DNA from: Pontibacter russatus
Lineage (GTDB): Bacteria > Bacteroidota > Bacteroidia > Cytophagales > Hymenobacteraceae
Reading direction: 5' to 3'
Length of the DNA stretch: 64,000 nucleotides
NCBI RefSeq assembly: GCF_009931655.1
Contig: NZ_CP047984.1
Location: forward strand, 2,435,001-2,499,000
The position numbers and the translations under genes are program-made. The notes under the pieces are model-generated. The model searched no databases, had not been told where the DNA came from, and saw nothing but the letters and a program-made list of their open reading frames with translations. Shown piece after piece: positions 1 through 15,100 of the stretch (positions are counted from its first letter, which is position 1; each line of letters starts with the position of its first letter).

Positions 1-74
1 GAGCGGGCCGCAAAGGCAGCAAAACCTCCCCGGTTTCCAACAGGCAGCGGAAAAATTTATCCTCCCCCTTCACC
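1..74 (-). CDS. 5' end of an unrecognised gene running off the left edge
   Basis: Read on the minus strand, the first 74 bases form an open frame of 24 codons that would begin with GTG at 74-72. The predicted residues are mixed charged and hydrophobic (VKGEDKFFRCLLETGEVLLP and onward), which looks like real protein rather than noise. A good Bacteroidota promoter lies 29 bases upstream (103-132), pointing into this frame. Nothing identifies a function and the frame could also begin at another codon, so this is a weak call based mainly on promoter position. Confidence 0.28.
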
Positions 75-102
75 TCAACCGCCCCCTGCCGGAACGGGAT
101 GC

Positions 103-132
103 AAAGGTAAAGAGATCCACACAATTTCCAAA
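103..132 (-). promoter_or_regulatory. Bacteroidota-type promoter facing the left edge
   Basis: On the minus strand TACCTTTG (110-103) matches the TAnnTTTG -7 element, and TTTG (132-129) lies about 18 bp upstream, close to the usual 19-21 bp for the -33 element. It would drive the partial gene at 1-74. Confidence 0.5.
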
Positions 133-836
133 CAACACTCCCGGTAAAAACACGGTAATTAGGGCCGCCCGGCCCAAGCCCCTGGAACAGAGGACGATTC
201 TTTTCAGTCCCTTGGGCAAGGTGCGCCCGAAGAGAACATCAGGCTCCGGACGCGAAGTTCCAAAGATCAGAGAATTTGATGTAAGTGGCCTGCTCTGACT
301 GAGGAATCTCTGATCAATGTGGCTAAGTTATTTCGGAGCGCACGCTTTAATCAATCCATATATGACCCAAAGCTCTCTGTTATATTAAGCATCACCTTGT
401 TTACTTCTTATTCCACATTGCAGGAATGGGAACAGTTGTTGAAAGCCATTGTAGATTCTATTACCGATACTTCTTCTTGTCTCGGGAGGAAGTCTATCTA
501 CATTAGTTCAGATTAGAAATTTCACAGCTCCTGCTGTAAACAAAAGACACGCTTATTATATGCTTATTATATAGAGTGCCTTTCACTTCCAGCTTATGAC
601 TTAGTGCGCATCCTGCACGCCTATATATAAGAGCACATCTTAGAGAAGGGGGATGGTTCCTCCATTAGCCTAAACCTTTTCAGTTTCTACACCTCATTTA
701 TATATAAGAAGCTCCTCTTGCGGATTAATGGCAACGGGATGATTCCTGCATTTACCTTAAAAACACACAGGCAAACTTTATCCCTTTCATCAACTGTCAC
801 CTATCTATAACCCATGTATATTCACTTTATCTCCCG
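133..836. other. Stretch without a recognisable gene
   Basis: About 700 bases between the left-edge promoter and the dehydrogenase gene. It is more AT-rich toward 520-830, contains several TATATA runs (for example near 621 and 698) and one 65-codon frame (319-516) that resembles nothing I know. No tRNA fold, terminator hairpin or clear coding signal was seen. Confidence 0.4.
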
Positions 837-2063
837 CTATTTTTCACCCGCCACGCTGTCTGCATAGTCCTGCAGATAGCTGTAGCGCGGCGTCAGCTTG
901 CCAGCCTTTGCGATGGTGCCGCGCTCCAGCACACCCTCGGCGTCTCCGTTGAAGAGATGCGGGAACACGTGGTCGATCAACTGGCGCGCGAAATCGCGGG
1001 AGGCATTGCGTGGCAGCTCGCACGGCAGGTTGTCCACCGCCGTCACGGTTATGTTTTCCGGGCGGCTGTAAGCGGGCTCCCTCTCCCCTGTCTCCGGATT
1101 ATAATCAAAGGCGGGCTCCGGTATGGTGGTAGCGCAGGTAGTTAAGGGAATGGAGCCGTTGATGTCGCAGGTAATGTCGGCGATGGTGTTGATCTTAAAA
1201 TCCGGCTGGCGTGTCTCTTCCTCAGTGAAGAGCCTGGGCGCGCGCGGGTCCCAGAAGGCGCAGGCCAGCAGCAGGTCGGTGACGCGGGTGAACTTGCGGA
1301 ACGTGCTCCTGTATAAGTGCGGGTTGGCGTAGAAATCCGGCGAGTCCCACACCTCCACGTCGGGGCGGGAGTTGTAGTCGCCGGAGCGCAGCTGGGCATA
1401 TACCGGCTCCGCGAACTGCTTGTACAGGTAGTCGAACACGCTCACCTTCCGGATTCCCATCTTGTCCAGCACCTCCATGGCCCCGCCCGCCACGCGCCCG
1501 CCGCCAGTCACGGCAATCTTGATGGGCGGCAGCTTCACTTTAAAGTATTCTTCCTGCATGTCCTCCATCTCGTGGCACAAATAGGCAGGCTTCAGGTCAT
1601 ACAGCCCCCACTTTTTGCCATAGGTCAGGATGCCGTTGTAGGCGCCCACAATACCCGCGTAGCGCCCGAAGGCCACCAGCCGCTGCCCCTGCCGGTTGGT
1701 CAGGGTCTCGTAGTCGATCAGGGTGATGTGCCTGTCCAGGATGGCACGGAGCAGTTTGGCGTTGTGCGGCTGCTTTTTGATGGTGTGGGAGAAGAAGAAG
1801 TAGGTTTTGCCGGGGATAAGCTGCGCAATCGGCACCTCCTTCACACCCAGCAACACATCGCATTGGCTCATATCCTGCTGCACGGGTATGCCCAGTTCGG
1901 CAAACTCTGCGTCAGAGAAGCAGCAGATGTCGCTGGGCTGCTTCCATATCTCCAGCCCCGGGAACTCCTGCAGCGCCTCCACGCATTTCTTGGGCGTGAG
2001 GGGCACGCGCCTGTCGACTGGGATTTTCCCCTCCTTGATGATGCCAACCCTGATCCTGCTCAT
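837..2063 (-). CDS. Saccharopine dehydrogenase / alanine dehydrogenase-PNT family oxidoreductase
   Basis: This 408-residue protein belongs to the family containing lysine-forming saccharopine dehydrogenase and alanine dehydrogenase. The N-terminal third (about 5-140) has the AlaDH/PNT-type fold signature, including RRVPLTP at 19-25 and KEVP from residue 75. A glycine-rich nucleotide-binding loop TGGGRVAGG lies at 186-194, so NAD(P) is the expected cofactor. K75 and H93 appear to correspond to the catalytic Lys/His pair of yeast Lys1. The length also fits Lys1 better than alanine dehydrogenase, but substrate is uncertain: no lysine-pathway gene is adjacent. It is transcribed away from gcvP across a 255-base divergent region. 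The ATG at 2063 is the natural start because conserved sequence begins at once. Confidence 0.7.
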   Translation of the reverse strand: MSRIRVGIIKEGKIPVDRRVPLTPKKCVEALQEFPGLEIWKQPSDICCFSDAEFAELGIPVQQDMSQCDVLLGVKEVPIAQLIPGKTYFFFSHTIKKQPHNAKLLRAILDRHITLIDYETLTNRQGQRLVAFGRYAGIVGAYNGILTYGKKWGLYDLKPAYLCHEMEDMQEEYFKVKLPPIKIAVTGGGRVAGGAMEVLDKMGIRKVSVFDYLYKQFAEPVYAQLRSGDYNSRPDVEVWDSPDFYANPHLYRSTFRKFTRVTDLLLACAFWDPRAPRLFTEEETRQPDFKINTIADITCDINGSIPLTTCATTIPEPAFDYNPETGEREPAYSRPENITVTAVDNLPCELPRNASRDFARQLIDHVFPHLFNGDAEGVLERGTIAKAGKLTPRYSYLQDYADSVAGEK

Positions 2064-2234
2064 AAGCCGTGTTGAATTGTTGCGCCTGTCTCTTTGTTAC
2101 GTTGGAAAGCAAAAAGGGCTTTTGCCTGTTATAGTCTCAAAGCCGCTTCAAGTATATATAAAGGCTCCATTACACTGCGGGCGAAAGCCCTAAGTATTTC
2201 GTTTTGATGCCTTAATATAATAAACAATTACTAG

Positions 2235-2242
2235 TACTTTTG
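2235..2242 (+). promoter_or_regulatory. -7 promoter element for gcvP
   Basis: TACTTTTG matches TAnnTTTG and lies 76 bases before the preferred ATG at 2319. No TTTG is found at the expected -33 distance. The leader shows no glycine-riboswitch-like pair of stem-loops by eye. Confidence 0.45.
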
Positions 2243-2318
2243 TAGAAAATAGGAGGCTGGCGAAGGCCGTTGCCTCTGCCAGGTGCAGCCCATAATTCCC
2301 AACCCATATACTCCCGTT

Positions 2319-5234
<2,916 letters not shown>

Positions 5235-5300
5235 GGTATATAGGCACTGCTCCTGACCTCCTGCAAAGGATAGCTACACAGGGTGCAAAACCTTTAGTTT

Positions 5301-5339
5301 GACGGCCTCCGGAAATCTATTCCGGAGGCCGTCTTTTTT
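5301..5339 (+). terminator. Intrinsic terminator after gcvP
   Basis: A perfect 13-bp stem (5301-5313 with 5321-5333, core GACGGCCTCCGGA) with a 7-base loop is followed by six T. This is a textbook rho-independent terminator 66 bases after the gcvP stop. Confidence 0.92.
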
Positions 5340-6131
5340 GGCTTGCGGACCGACTTAATGTGGCGAGCAAGGGCAGTTACTAATAACCTAAGTTGCTATT
5401 TACTCTCGTCGTTGAGATATGACCTATCCCTCCGAGGGAGGGATCTGCTCAGAAATGGGGGCATTGTTCCCCTCTTGGGAGGGGCAGGTTTCGCGTTATC
5501 AGAATTTGGGCAAGTTATATTTAGCAACTTGAGTTAATATATTGGCATATAGGCGTTGGGGATGCCTCTGCGGCGCACCCTGGCATGTTGGCCACACCTT
5601 CCAGATACCCTCTCAGAAACCTCATTTATATAACAATCACAACAATACTTGCCGATACTGCCCTTTATGGCCGAGCCATACATGTAAATTATTGCATATC
5701 ATCAGAATTATCTTTAACTCATATACGCCTCCTGCACGAAAGTTCCCCCTCCTTTTAAAATTCATAAAAGCAATTTTCTCCCTGGCTACAGGCAATCTTA
5801 TTCTTAAAGCATCACAAGGCTTACTTTCAATCCTTAAAATTGTGCCCATTTAATTTAAACTGCGTCCTTACGCAGGAACGCAGGAGCTAAGTCCTATTGG
5901 TATAGTTATATATAATCACGCCCATCTAATAATAAAAACCAAATGGTATTGATTTATTTAATTTTTAAGCTTCAAAATAAATTTTAACAGAAAGTATATA
6001 TATATTTAAATCCTTAAAGATGAATACTTAAAAGGCTATCTCTCCCGCGCGGTGGCATCACCATAACTGGAAAGGCCTTTAGTGAAAACGAGTTCAAGAA
6101 TATCATCAAGCACAAACATCACTTTTAGTGT
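5340..6131. other. Non-coding region upstream of the giant adhesin
   Basis: About 790 bases without a supported gene. The first part holds a palindromic repeat (5426-5484). From about 5600 the sequence becomes strongly AT-rich, including a TA run near 5994-6005, up to the adhesin start. Two frames (5343-5537 and 5542-5853) lack any protein-like features and cross the repeat, so I regard them as chance. A long AT-rich leader before a 12-kb surface-protein gene is a likely place for regulation, but no TAnnTTTG box was found near the start. Confidence 0.45.
5426..5484. repeat. Two adjacent short palindromes related to the dispersed CCCCTCC repeat
   Basis: ATCCCTCC (5426-5433) pairs with GGAGGGAT (5437-5444), and CCCCTC (5469-5474) pairs with GAGGGG (5479-5484), followed by CAGG. 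The second resembles the centre of the palindrome at 53788-53835, so this may be a diverged member of the same class. Confidence 0.45.
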
Positions 6132-9100
6132 ATGGCAACAACCTCTACCCGCCCTTTTTCCCTTCTTTTCTCCATCACCCTGTTTTGGTTTCTCCAGTTA
6201 GCGAACACTCATTTCCTATATGCGCAGGCAAATAGCGCCACCCCCTCGTTTAATGTCGATTTAACCGGGGCACCAAACGGCATCTGGGAATCCGGGAGTA
6301 TTACCAGAAACGGACAGCTTTGCGGCATCGTTAGCAATGACAACTGTGTGCAGTTTATCATAACACTGGACAAAAACGCCGCAGGGCTGGAGTTCGAGAT
6401 TGTGGACGGGCCCGTGCCTTCGGGCTCTATGGGATACCAGATAAACTGCGGCCCTCAGATACCGGTGGGGCAGCCCATCTGCGTGGACGGTACCGGGCCG
6501 CACGTGCTCTCGCTCTGTATGCCCGGCAATGCCAAAGGCAAATTCGTTATAAAGTCGATCGCAGCCTTCGAGCCGCAGACAGATGTTTCTGTTACAGCAG
6601 GCTGCAGCGCCGTGCTCCGGGCGCCTATCGCCTTCGAGCAGGCTTCCATTACCTGGACAGACCTGACCGGCGGCGGCAAGTACATGAGTTACCTGAGTTT
6701 CCCGAATGGCAACGCAAACCCTGTCGTTACCTCCGACGCCAACCCGCCCGCGTATGTAGATTACCAGGTCTGTGGCAGATCGGTGGCTTCTCCCTGCTCT
6801 ACGCTGCCTTACTGCGATGTGGTGCGGGTTTACTTTTACCCGCCGCCCGTGGTGACGATAGGTCCCAACCCGGCCATTATCTGCCCCGGAAGCAGCGGCG
6901 TGGAACTGGTGGGCAGCGTGACGGGTGGCGACGGCAACTTTGCATACATCTGGACAGACGGCAACGGCAATGTGGTAGGCGATAAGCTGAGGTACACGGC
7001 CACTGCTGTCGGAACCTACGAACTGGAGGTGCGGACAAGCAACTACCCGAACTGCCAGAAATTTTCAGCATCGGTGAATGTTGTTTCCGACCTGGCTGTA
7101 AATGCCGGGCCGGACCAGTTGGTCTGCTCTTCGGGCATTGTGCAGCTGTCGGGCGCGGTAACAGCGGCAACCGGAGGGATCTGGAGCGGTGGAAGCGGGG
7201 CGTTCTCGGACAGAACGAACCTGAATGCCATATATACGCCTTCTGCGGCCGACTTGAGTGCAGGCGCTGTACGGTTAACCTTAACTTCTACGGGAAACGG
7301 CTCGTGTACCGCTGTAAGGGATGAGGTGCTGATCACCTTCTACGCGATGAATGTGAGCCTGACAGGCACAGCAGTGGTCTGCAACGGAACGCTCGGAAGT
7401 ATATCGGCAAAGGCAACGGGCGGGCAGGGGGTCTTGTCTTACCGCTGGGACACCGGGGAAACTACCGCGGCCATCAACAACAAACCGGCTGGCACCTACT
7501 CCGTTACCGTCAGCGACGGCAACAGCTGCGCTGTTACAAAAACATTTACGATTACACAGGTAACGGGGCCTTCTGATCTGGCCGCATCCCTGAAAGCCTC
7601 TACCTGCGGCAACCCGAACGGGGAGATAACCATAACCGGTGCAACAGGCGGCACGGCTCCTTATACCTATAGCAAAGACGGCACAAACTTCACGAGCGCC
7701 ACTACCTTCGCAGGACTGCCCGCCGGAAGCTACACCATCACGGTGAAAGATGCCAACGGCTGTTCCTTCGCGAAAGCCTTTTCCCTGACGAACATCGCCG
7801 GGCCCACGGCCGTGTCGGCTACGGCAGAGCCAGCCAGCTGCCAGAACAACGACGGGCGCATCACCGCTGGTGCCGTAACAGGGGGCACGGCACCTTATGC
7901 CTACGCCGTGGATGGCGTGAATTTCCAGACCTCCGCCACCTTTACGGGCCTCGCCGCAGGCACCTATATGGTAACAGCCAAAGATGCAAACGGCTGTTTT
8001 ATCACGACCGCTGCCACCGTCACCACCGATGTACCGACCAGCTTTACCAGTTCCGCCACTTCCTCTACCTGCGGCAGCAACAACGGGGAGCTCACCGTCA
8101 CGGGTGTGACAGGCGGTTTCGCACCTTACACTTACAGCAAAAACGGCACAAGCTTTCAGGCGTCTGCCACTTTCACGGCATTGACAGCGGGCACTTATAC
8201 CATAACGGTGAAGGATGCCAGAGGCTGTATCGTGGCCAAGCAGGTGCAGGTGACGAACATCGCCGGTCCGACAGACTTAACCGCTTCCGCCCAGTCCTCC
8301 ACCTGCGGCAGCCCGAATGGCCAGGTAACAGTAAGCGCCGTGGCTGGCGGCACCGCTCCTTTTATATATAGCATCGACGGCGCCAACTTCCAGAGTTCAG
8401 GCACTTTCCAAAACCTGTTGGCTGGTACCTATACCCTCACGGCGAAGGACGCCAATGGCTGCTTGTATGCGGAGCAGGTGACAGTGACGGATATCGCCGG
8501 GGCTGCTTTCACCGCTACGGCGCAGGCCTCTACGTGTGGCAGCAGCAACGGGCAGATCAGGATTGGCACCGTAACCGGCGGCACGGCGCCCTTCTCCTAC
8601 AGCAAAGACGGCGTTACCTTCCAGACCGGAACCACGTTTGCTGCGCTGGCGGCAGGAGATTACACCATCACCATTAAGGACGGCAACGGGTGTCTGTCCA
8701 AACAATCTGTAACCGTTAACAACATTGCCGGGCCGTCTGATGTGGCGCTTGCCCCCACCTCCTCCACCTGCGGCAGCCGCAACGGCAGTGTCAAAGTGGG
8801 CGCGGTGACAGGCGGAACGGCGCCTTTTATATATAGCCTCGACGGCTCATCCACTTTCCAGACCGGCACGACTTTCAGCGCCCTTCTCGCAGGCGAGCAC
8901 ACCCTCACGGTGAAAGATGCCAACGGCTGTATCATCTCTAAAAAAGTGGTGGTAAGCAATGTGGCCGGACCTTCGGATTTGGCTGCCTCCAGTAAACCCT
9001 CTACCTGCGGCAGCCCTAACGGCATGTTGACCGTGACGGGTGTTAGCGGAGGAACAGCGCCTTATTTATATAGTAAAGATGGCACAACCTTCCAGTCCTC

Positions 9101-12100
9101 CACCGCCTTCGCAGGCATGGCGGCGGGCACCCACACCCTCACGGTAAAGGACGCCAACGGCTGTACCTTCAGCGGGGCCTTCACCATCACCAACATCGCA
9201 GGGCCAGCGGCTGTCACAGCCACCTCACTCCCTGCCACCTGCGCCGACAATGACGGCTCCATCACCGCCGGAACGGTGACGGGCGGCACCGCTCCTTTTA
9301 TATATAGCCTCGACGGAGCCAGTTTCCAGACGGAGAAAATCTTCGCAGGCATGGCATCAGGCAGCTACACCCTCACGGTAAAGGACGCCAACGGCTGCAC
9401 GGTCGCCACATCCGTTACCGTTGGCCTGCATGTGCCGACGGCCTTCACCCACACTTCCGTCTCCTCCACCTGCGGCAGCGCCAACGGCGAGCTGACGATT
9501 ACCGGCGTAACAGGCGGTGATGCCCCCTATCTCTATAGCCTGGATGGAAACGCGTTCCAAGCATCAGGAACTTTCACAAACCTGCTGGCGGGCACCCACG
9601 CGGTTACCGTAAAAGATGCCAACGGCTGTACGTATGCCGCGCAGGTGCAGGTAAACAACATCGCAGGCCCAACTGATTTAGCGGCATCGGTTAAAGCCAC
9701 CACCTGCGGCAGCCCCAACGGCGAACTGAGGATAACGGGAACCAGCGGCGGCACGGCTCCTTATGTGTACAGCCTGAACGGGGCACCTTTCCAGGCTGCT
9801 GCCATTTACACCGGCTTAGCCGCCGGTAACTACCAGGTGCGCGTGCAGGATGCCAATGGCTGTATCTATGCAGAAAGTGTGCTGGTGCCGAACGTGGCCG
9901 GGCCTGCTTTCATCGCCACGGCGAAGGCCTCCACCTGCGGCAACGCTAACGGCAGCATCACGGCAGGCACGGTAACCGGCGGCACCGCTCCCTTTTCCTA
10001 CAGCAAGGACGGCAGTACCTTCCAGACCGGAAATACGTTCGCGGCGCTGGCGGCTGGCAACTATACCATTACCATCAAAGACGCGAATGGCTGTACGTTC
10101 AGCAGCTATACAGCGGTACAGAACATTCCCGGCCCGGCCGACCTGGCGCTGTCATCGCTTCCTTCTTCCTGCAGCAGCGCCAACGGTAGTATTTCGGTCG
10201 GCGGCGTATCGGGCGGCACGGCTCCTTATACCTACGCCATCAACGGCAGGCCTTTCCAGAGCGCCACGACCTTTGCCTCGGTATATGCAGGGGAGTATAC
10301 GGTAACTGTGAAGGATGCCAACGGCTGTACCTTTGCCAAACAGGTAACCGTGGGCAACATCAACGGTCCGTCTGCCTTAGCGGCCAGCGGCACCTCCTCC
10401 ACCTGCGGCGCCAGCAACGGCATGTTAGCGATAACTGGTGTAACCGGTGGCGTTGCTCCCTATGCCTTCAGCAGGGACGGCACAACTTTCCAGTCCGCCA
10501 CCACCTTCTCAGGCCTGGCGGCAGGCTCCCACATCCTCACCGTGAAAGACGCCAACGGCTGTACCTTCGTTAAGACCTTTACCATCACCAACATTGCAGG
10601 ACCAACAGCCGTAGCGGCTTCCTCACTGCCTGCCACCTGCGCCGACAACGACGGCAGCATCACAGCCGGAGCAGTAAACGGCGGCACGGCGCCTTTTATA
10701 TATAGCGTTGACGGCTCCAATTTCCAGGCAGAGAAAATCTTCGAAGGACTGGCATCAGGCAGCTACACCCTCACCGTGAAGGATGCCAACGGCTGTACGG
10801 CTACTGCTTCTGTTACTGTGGGCAAGAACATCCCCACCAGTTTCACCTCCTCCACCGTCTCCTCCACCTGCGGCAGTAGCAACGGACAACTGACCATTAC
10901 GGGCGTGACTGGCGGAATGGCTCCTTATATATATAGTATCGACGGGGCAACTTACCAAAGCGGTTCCACCTTCGCAGGGCTGGCGGCAGGCTCCCACACC
11001 ATCACTGTGAAAGACGCCAACGGCTGTACGTTTGCCGCGCAGGTGCAGGTAAATAACATCGCTGGCCCATCCGACCTGGCGGCCATTATGAAATCCTCCA
11101 CCTGCGGCAATAGCAATGGAGAGCTTACGGTGACGGGCGTAACAGGTGGCGCCGCTCCTTACTCCTACTCCATCAACGGGGCAGCCTTCCAAAGCTCCGG
11201 CACATTTGCGGCGCTGGCCTTCGGCACTTACACTGTTTCGGTGAAGGATGCGAACGGCTGTTTATATATAGAGGAGATAAGAGTGACGGACCTTGCTGCG
11301 CCAACCTTCACCGCGACGGCACAGGCCTCCACCTGCGGCAGCGCCAACGGCAGCATCACCGTCGGCAACATCGCGGGCGGCACGGCTCCCTTCCTGTTCA
11401 GCCGCGACGGCGTAACCTTCCAGGCAGCAACGGCCTTCAGCGGACTGGCGGCGGGCGCTTACACCCTCACCGCGAAAGACGCCAACGGCTGCCTCCGCAC
11501 GGTGGCCGTGGAGGTGGGGAACATCGCCGGCCCGACAGACTTTGCCCTGACCACGACCTCCTCTACCTGCGGCAGCAACAACGGGGAACTCACCATCACC
11601 GGCGTAACCGGCGGAACAGCACCTTATACCTACTCCATCGACGGAACCGGCTTCCAGAGCGGCACCGTCTTCAATAACATGCTGGCAGGCGAGTACACCG
11701 TAACGGTGAAGGACGCCAACGGCTGCACCATCAGCAAAGAAGTGACACTAAGCGATATAGCCGGACCAGCCAACCTCACCGCCAGTCTAACCTCCACCAC
11801 CTGCGACGCCAGCAATGGGAAGTTGACAATAACCAGTGTGACAGGCGGAACAGCACCATACACCTACAGCAAAGACGGCGTGAACTTCCAAGCCTCCGAG
11901 ACTTTCACTGCCTTGGTGGCCGGACAGCACACCATCACGGTGAAGGATGCCAACGGATGTAGGTTTGTAAAGACCTTTACTATCACCAACATCGCCGGAC
12001 CGACAGCTGTCGCGGCCTCTTCGCTGCCCGCCACCTGCGCCGACAACGACGGCTCCATCATGGCCGGAACGGTGACGGGCGGCACGGCGCCTTTTATATA

Positions 12101-15100
12101 TAGCCTTGATGGCTCCAGCTTCCGGACAGAGAAAATCTTCAGTGGACTAGCTTCAGGCACCTATACCCTCACCGTGAAAGATGCGAACGGCTGCACGGCA
12201 AGCAGGGAGGTTTCGGTAACGAAGAATGTGCCGACGGCCTTCACCCACACCACCGTCTCCTCCACCTGCGGCAGCGCCAACGGCGAGCTAACGATTACCA
12301 GCGTATCGGGCGGCACCGCTCCCTATATATACAGCATCGACGGCACCAGTTTCCAATCCTCCGCTACCTATACTGCCCTGGCGGCGGGAATGTACCGGAT
12401 AAGCGTGAAAGATGCGAACGGATGCGCCTATACCGGAACCGTGCAGATCAGCAACATCGCAGGTCCTGTGTTCACGGCGGCGGCGCAGGCCACCACCTGC
12501 GGCAGCCCCAACGGCAGCATCACCATCAGCAATGTTTCCGGCGGCACAGCTCCTTATATATTTAGCAGGGATGGGGTGAACTTCCAGGCCTCCACCGCCT
12601 TTAACGGGCTGCTGGCAGGCGACTACACGATCATCGCCAAAGACGCCAATGGCTGCATCAGTTCCGCTGCCGTGACCGTACAGGACATCGCCGGGCCAGA
12701 CACGTTTGAGCTGGTCGCTACGGCAACCACCTGCGGGGCCAGCAACGGCAGCATCACCGTAGGCGCGGTGACGGGCGGAACGGCCCCTTATCAATATAGC
12801 CTTGATGGCTCCAATTTCCAGAGCGCTGCTTCTTTTGCGGCCATCGCGGCTGGCGAACACTCCGTCACTGTGAAAGACGCCAACGGCTGTACTGTAAGCA
12901 GAAGAATCACGGTAGAGAACATAGCCGGCCCTTTGGATATGACAGCCAGCAGCACCCCCTCCACCTGCGGCGCCAGTAACGGAGAACTGGAAGTGACAGG
13001 CGTAACCGGCGGAACGGCACCCTATATGTTCCGCCTGGGCGGCGCTCCTTTCCAGTCTGCCACCACCTTTGCGAATATAGCAGCCGGAGCGTACGCTGTT
13101 ACTGTCAGAGACGCCAACGGCTGTACCTTCGTTAAGACCTTTACCGTTTCCAACATTGCCGGGCCAACGGCTGTCGCGGCCTCTTCGCTCCCCGCCACCT
13201 GCGCCGACAACGACGGCAGCATCACAGCCGGAGCAGTAAACGGCGGCACGGCGCCTTTTATATATAGCGTTGACGGCTCCAATTTCCAGGCAGAGAAAAT
13301 CTTCGAAGGATTAGCCTCCGGCAGCTACACCCTCACCGTGAAGGATGCCAACGGCTGTACGGCTACTGCTTCTGTTACTGTGGGCAAGAACATCCCCACC
13401 AGTTTCACCTCCTCCACTACCGCCTCCACCTGCGGCAGCAACGATGGAGCACTGACTGTCACGGGCGTGACCGGCGGAACAGCCCCTTATCTATATAGCA
13501 TCGATGGCGCGACCTTCCAAAGCACCACAGCCTTTACCGCGTTAAGCGCCGGTGCCTACACCATCACCGTAAAAGACGCCAAGGGCTGTACGTATGCAGG
13601 CCAGGTGCAGGTAAACGACCAGGGAGGCCCGGCTGATCTGGTGGCAACTGTGAAAGCCACGACCTGCGGCAACCCCAACGGCGAAATAAACATCGCCTCT
13701 GTCAGCGGCGGAACGGCGCCATATAGCTATTCCCTGGACGGCGCCAATTATCAGAGCACCGCCACTTTCGGTGCCCTTGCTGCAGGCTCTTATCAGTTAA
13801 GCGTAAAGGATGCGAACGGCTGTTTATATATAGAGGAGATAAGAGTGACGGACCTTGCTGCGCCAACCTTCACCGCGACGGCACAGGCCTCTACCTGCGG
13901 CAGCGCCAACGGCAGCATCACCGTCGGTAACATCGCGGGCGGCACGGCTCCCTTCCTGTTCAGCCGCGACGGCGTAACCTTCCAGGCTTCGACAACCTTC
14001 AGCGGACTGGCGGCGGGCGCTTACACCCTCACCGCGAAAGACGCCAACGGCTGCATGCGCACGGTGGCCGTGGAGGTGGGGAACATCGCCGGCCCGACAG
14101 ACTTTGCCCTGACCACGACCTCCTCTACCTGTGGCGACAGTAATGGCAGTATTATGGCCAGTGCGGTGAGCGGCGGAACAGCACCTTATACCTACGCCAT
14201 CGACGGAACCAGTTTCCAGAGCGCGGCTATGTTTGAGAGCGTGCTGGCTGGCGAGCACACGGTAACCGTGAAGGACGCCAACGGATGCACCGTCAGCAGA
14301 AAAATCACGGTTGACGATGTGGCCGGACCAACGAACCTTGCCGCCAGTCTAACCTCCTCCACCTGCGGCGCCAGCAACGGCACGTTAACGATAACTGGTG
14401 TAACCGGTGGAACAGCTCCTTATATATACAGCAGGGACGGGGTAAACTTCCAGGCCTCCGAAACTTTCAGCACATTAATGGCCGGGCAGTATGCGATCAC
14501 CGTGAAGGACGCGAACGGCTGTACCTTTGTAAAATCGTTCACGCTGGAAGATATAGCAGGCCCTACGGCCATCGCGGCCACCTCACAGCCTGCCACCTGC
14601 GCCGATAATGATGGCAGCATCAGCATGGGCAGTATAACTGGGGGCACCGCTCCTTTTATATACAGCATCGACGGCTCCAGCTTTAAGGCAGAAAAAGTAT
14701 TCGCCGGGCTTGCATCAGACACCTACACCATTACCGTGAAAGACGCGAATGGCTGTACAGTGAGCCGGGAGGTTTCGGTAACGAAAAATGTGCCTACGGC
14801 TTTCACCCATACCACCATTTCCTCTACCTGCGGCAATAGCAACGGACAGTTCACGATAAGCGCTGTGCAAGGCGGAACCGCTCCTTACCTATACAGCAAG
14901 GACGGCACGACTTACCAGAGCACTGCTACTTTCGCGGCACTGGCTGCTGGTACATACGCGGTAAGCGTGAAGGATGCCAATGGCTGTATCTATACCGATG
15001 AGGTCCGGCTAAGCGATGCATCGGGCCCGGCTTTTACGGCCACGGCCCAGGCGTCTACCTGCGGCAATAGCAATGGGCAGGTAACAGTGAACGGGGTAAC

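Noticed and set aside
319..516. 65-codon frame in the left non-coding region
   Set aside because: No family resemblance, no promoter box or signal peptide, and in a region of low coding character.
837..2075. Long plus-strand frame (1317-2075) opposite the dehydrogenase
   Set aside because: His/Val-rich shadow typical of the antisense of a GC-rich gene; the minus strand has clear family motifs.
2064..2318. Glycine riboswitch upstream of gcvP
   Set aside because: No tandem aptamer-like stem-loops could be seen in the short divergent gap.
5343..5853. Two short plus-strand frames (5343-5537 and 5542-5853)
   Set aside because: The first crosses the palindromic repeat, the second has no protein-like pattern; both follow a strong terminator.
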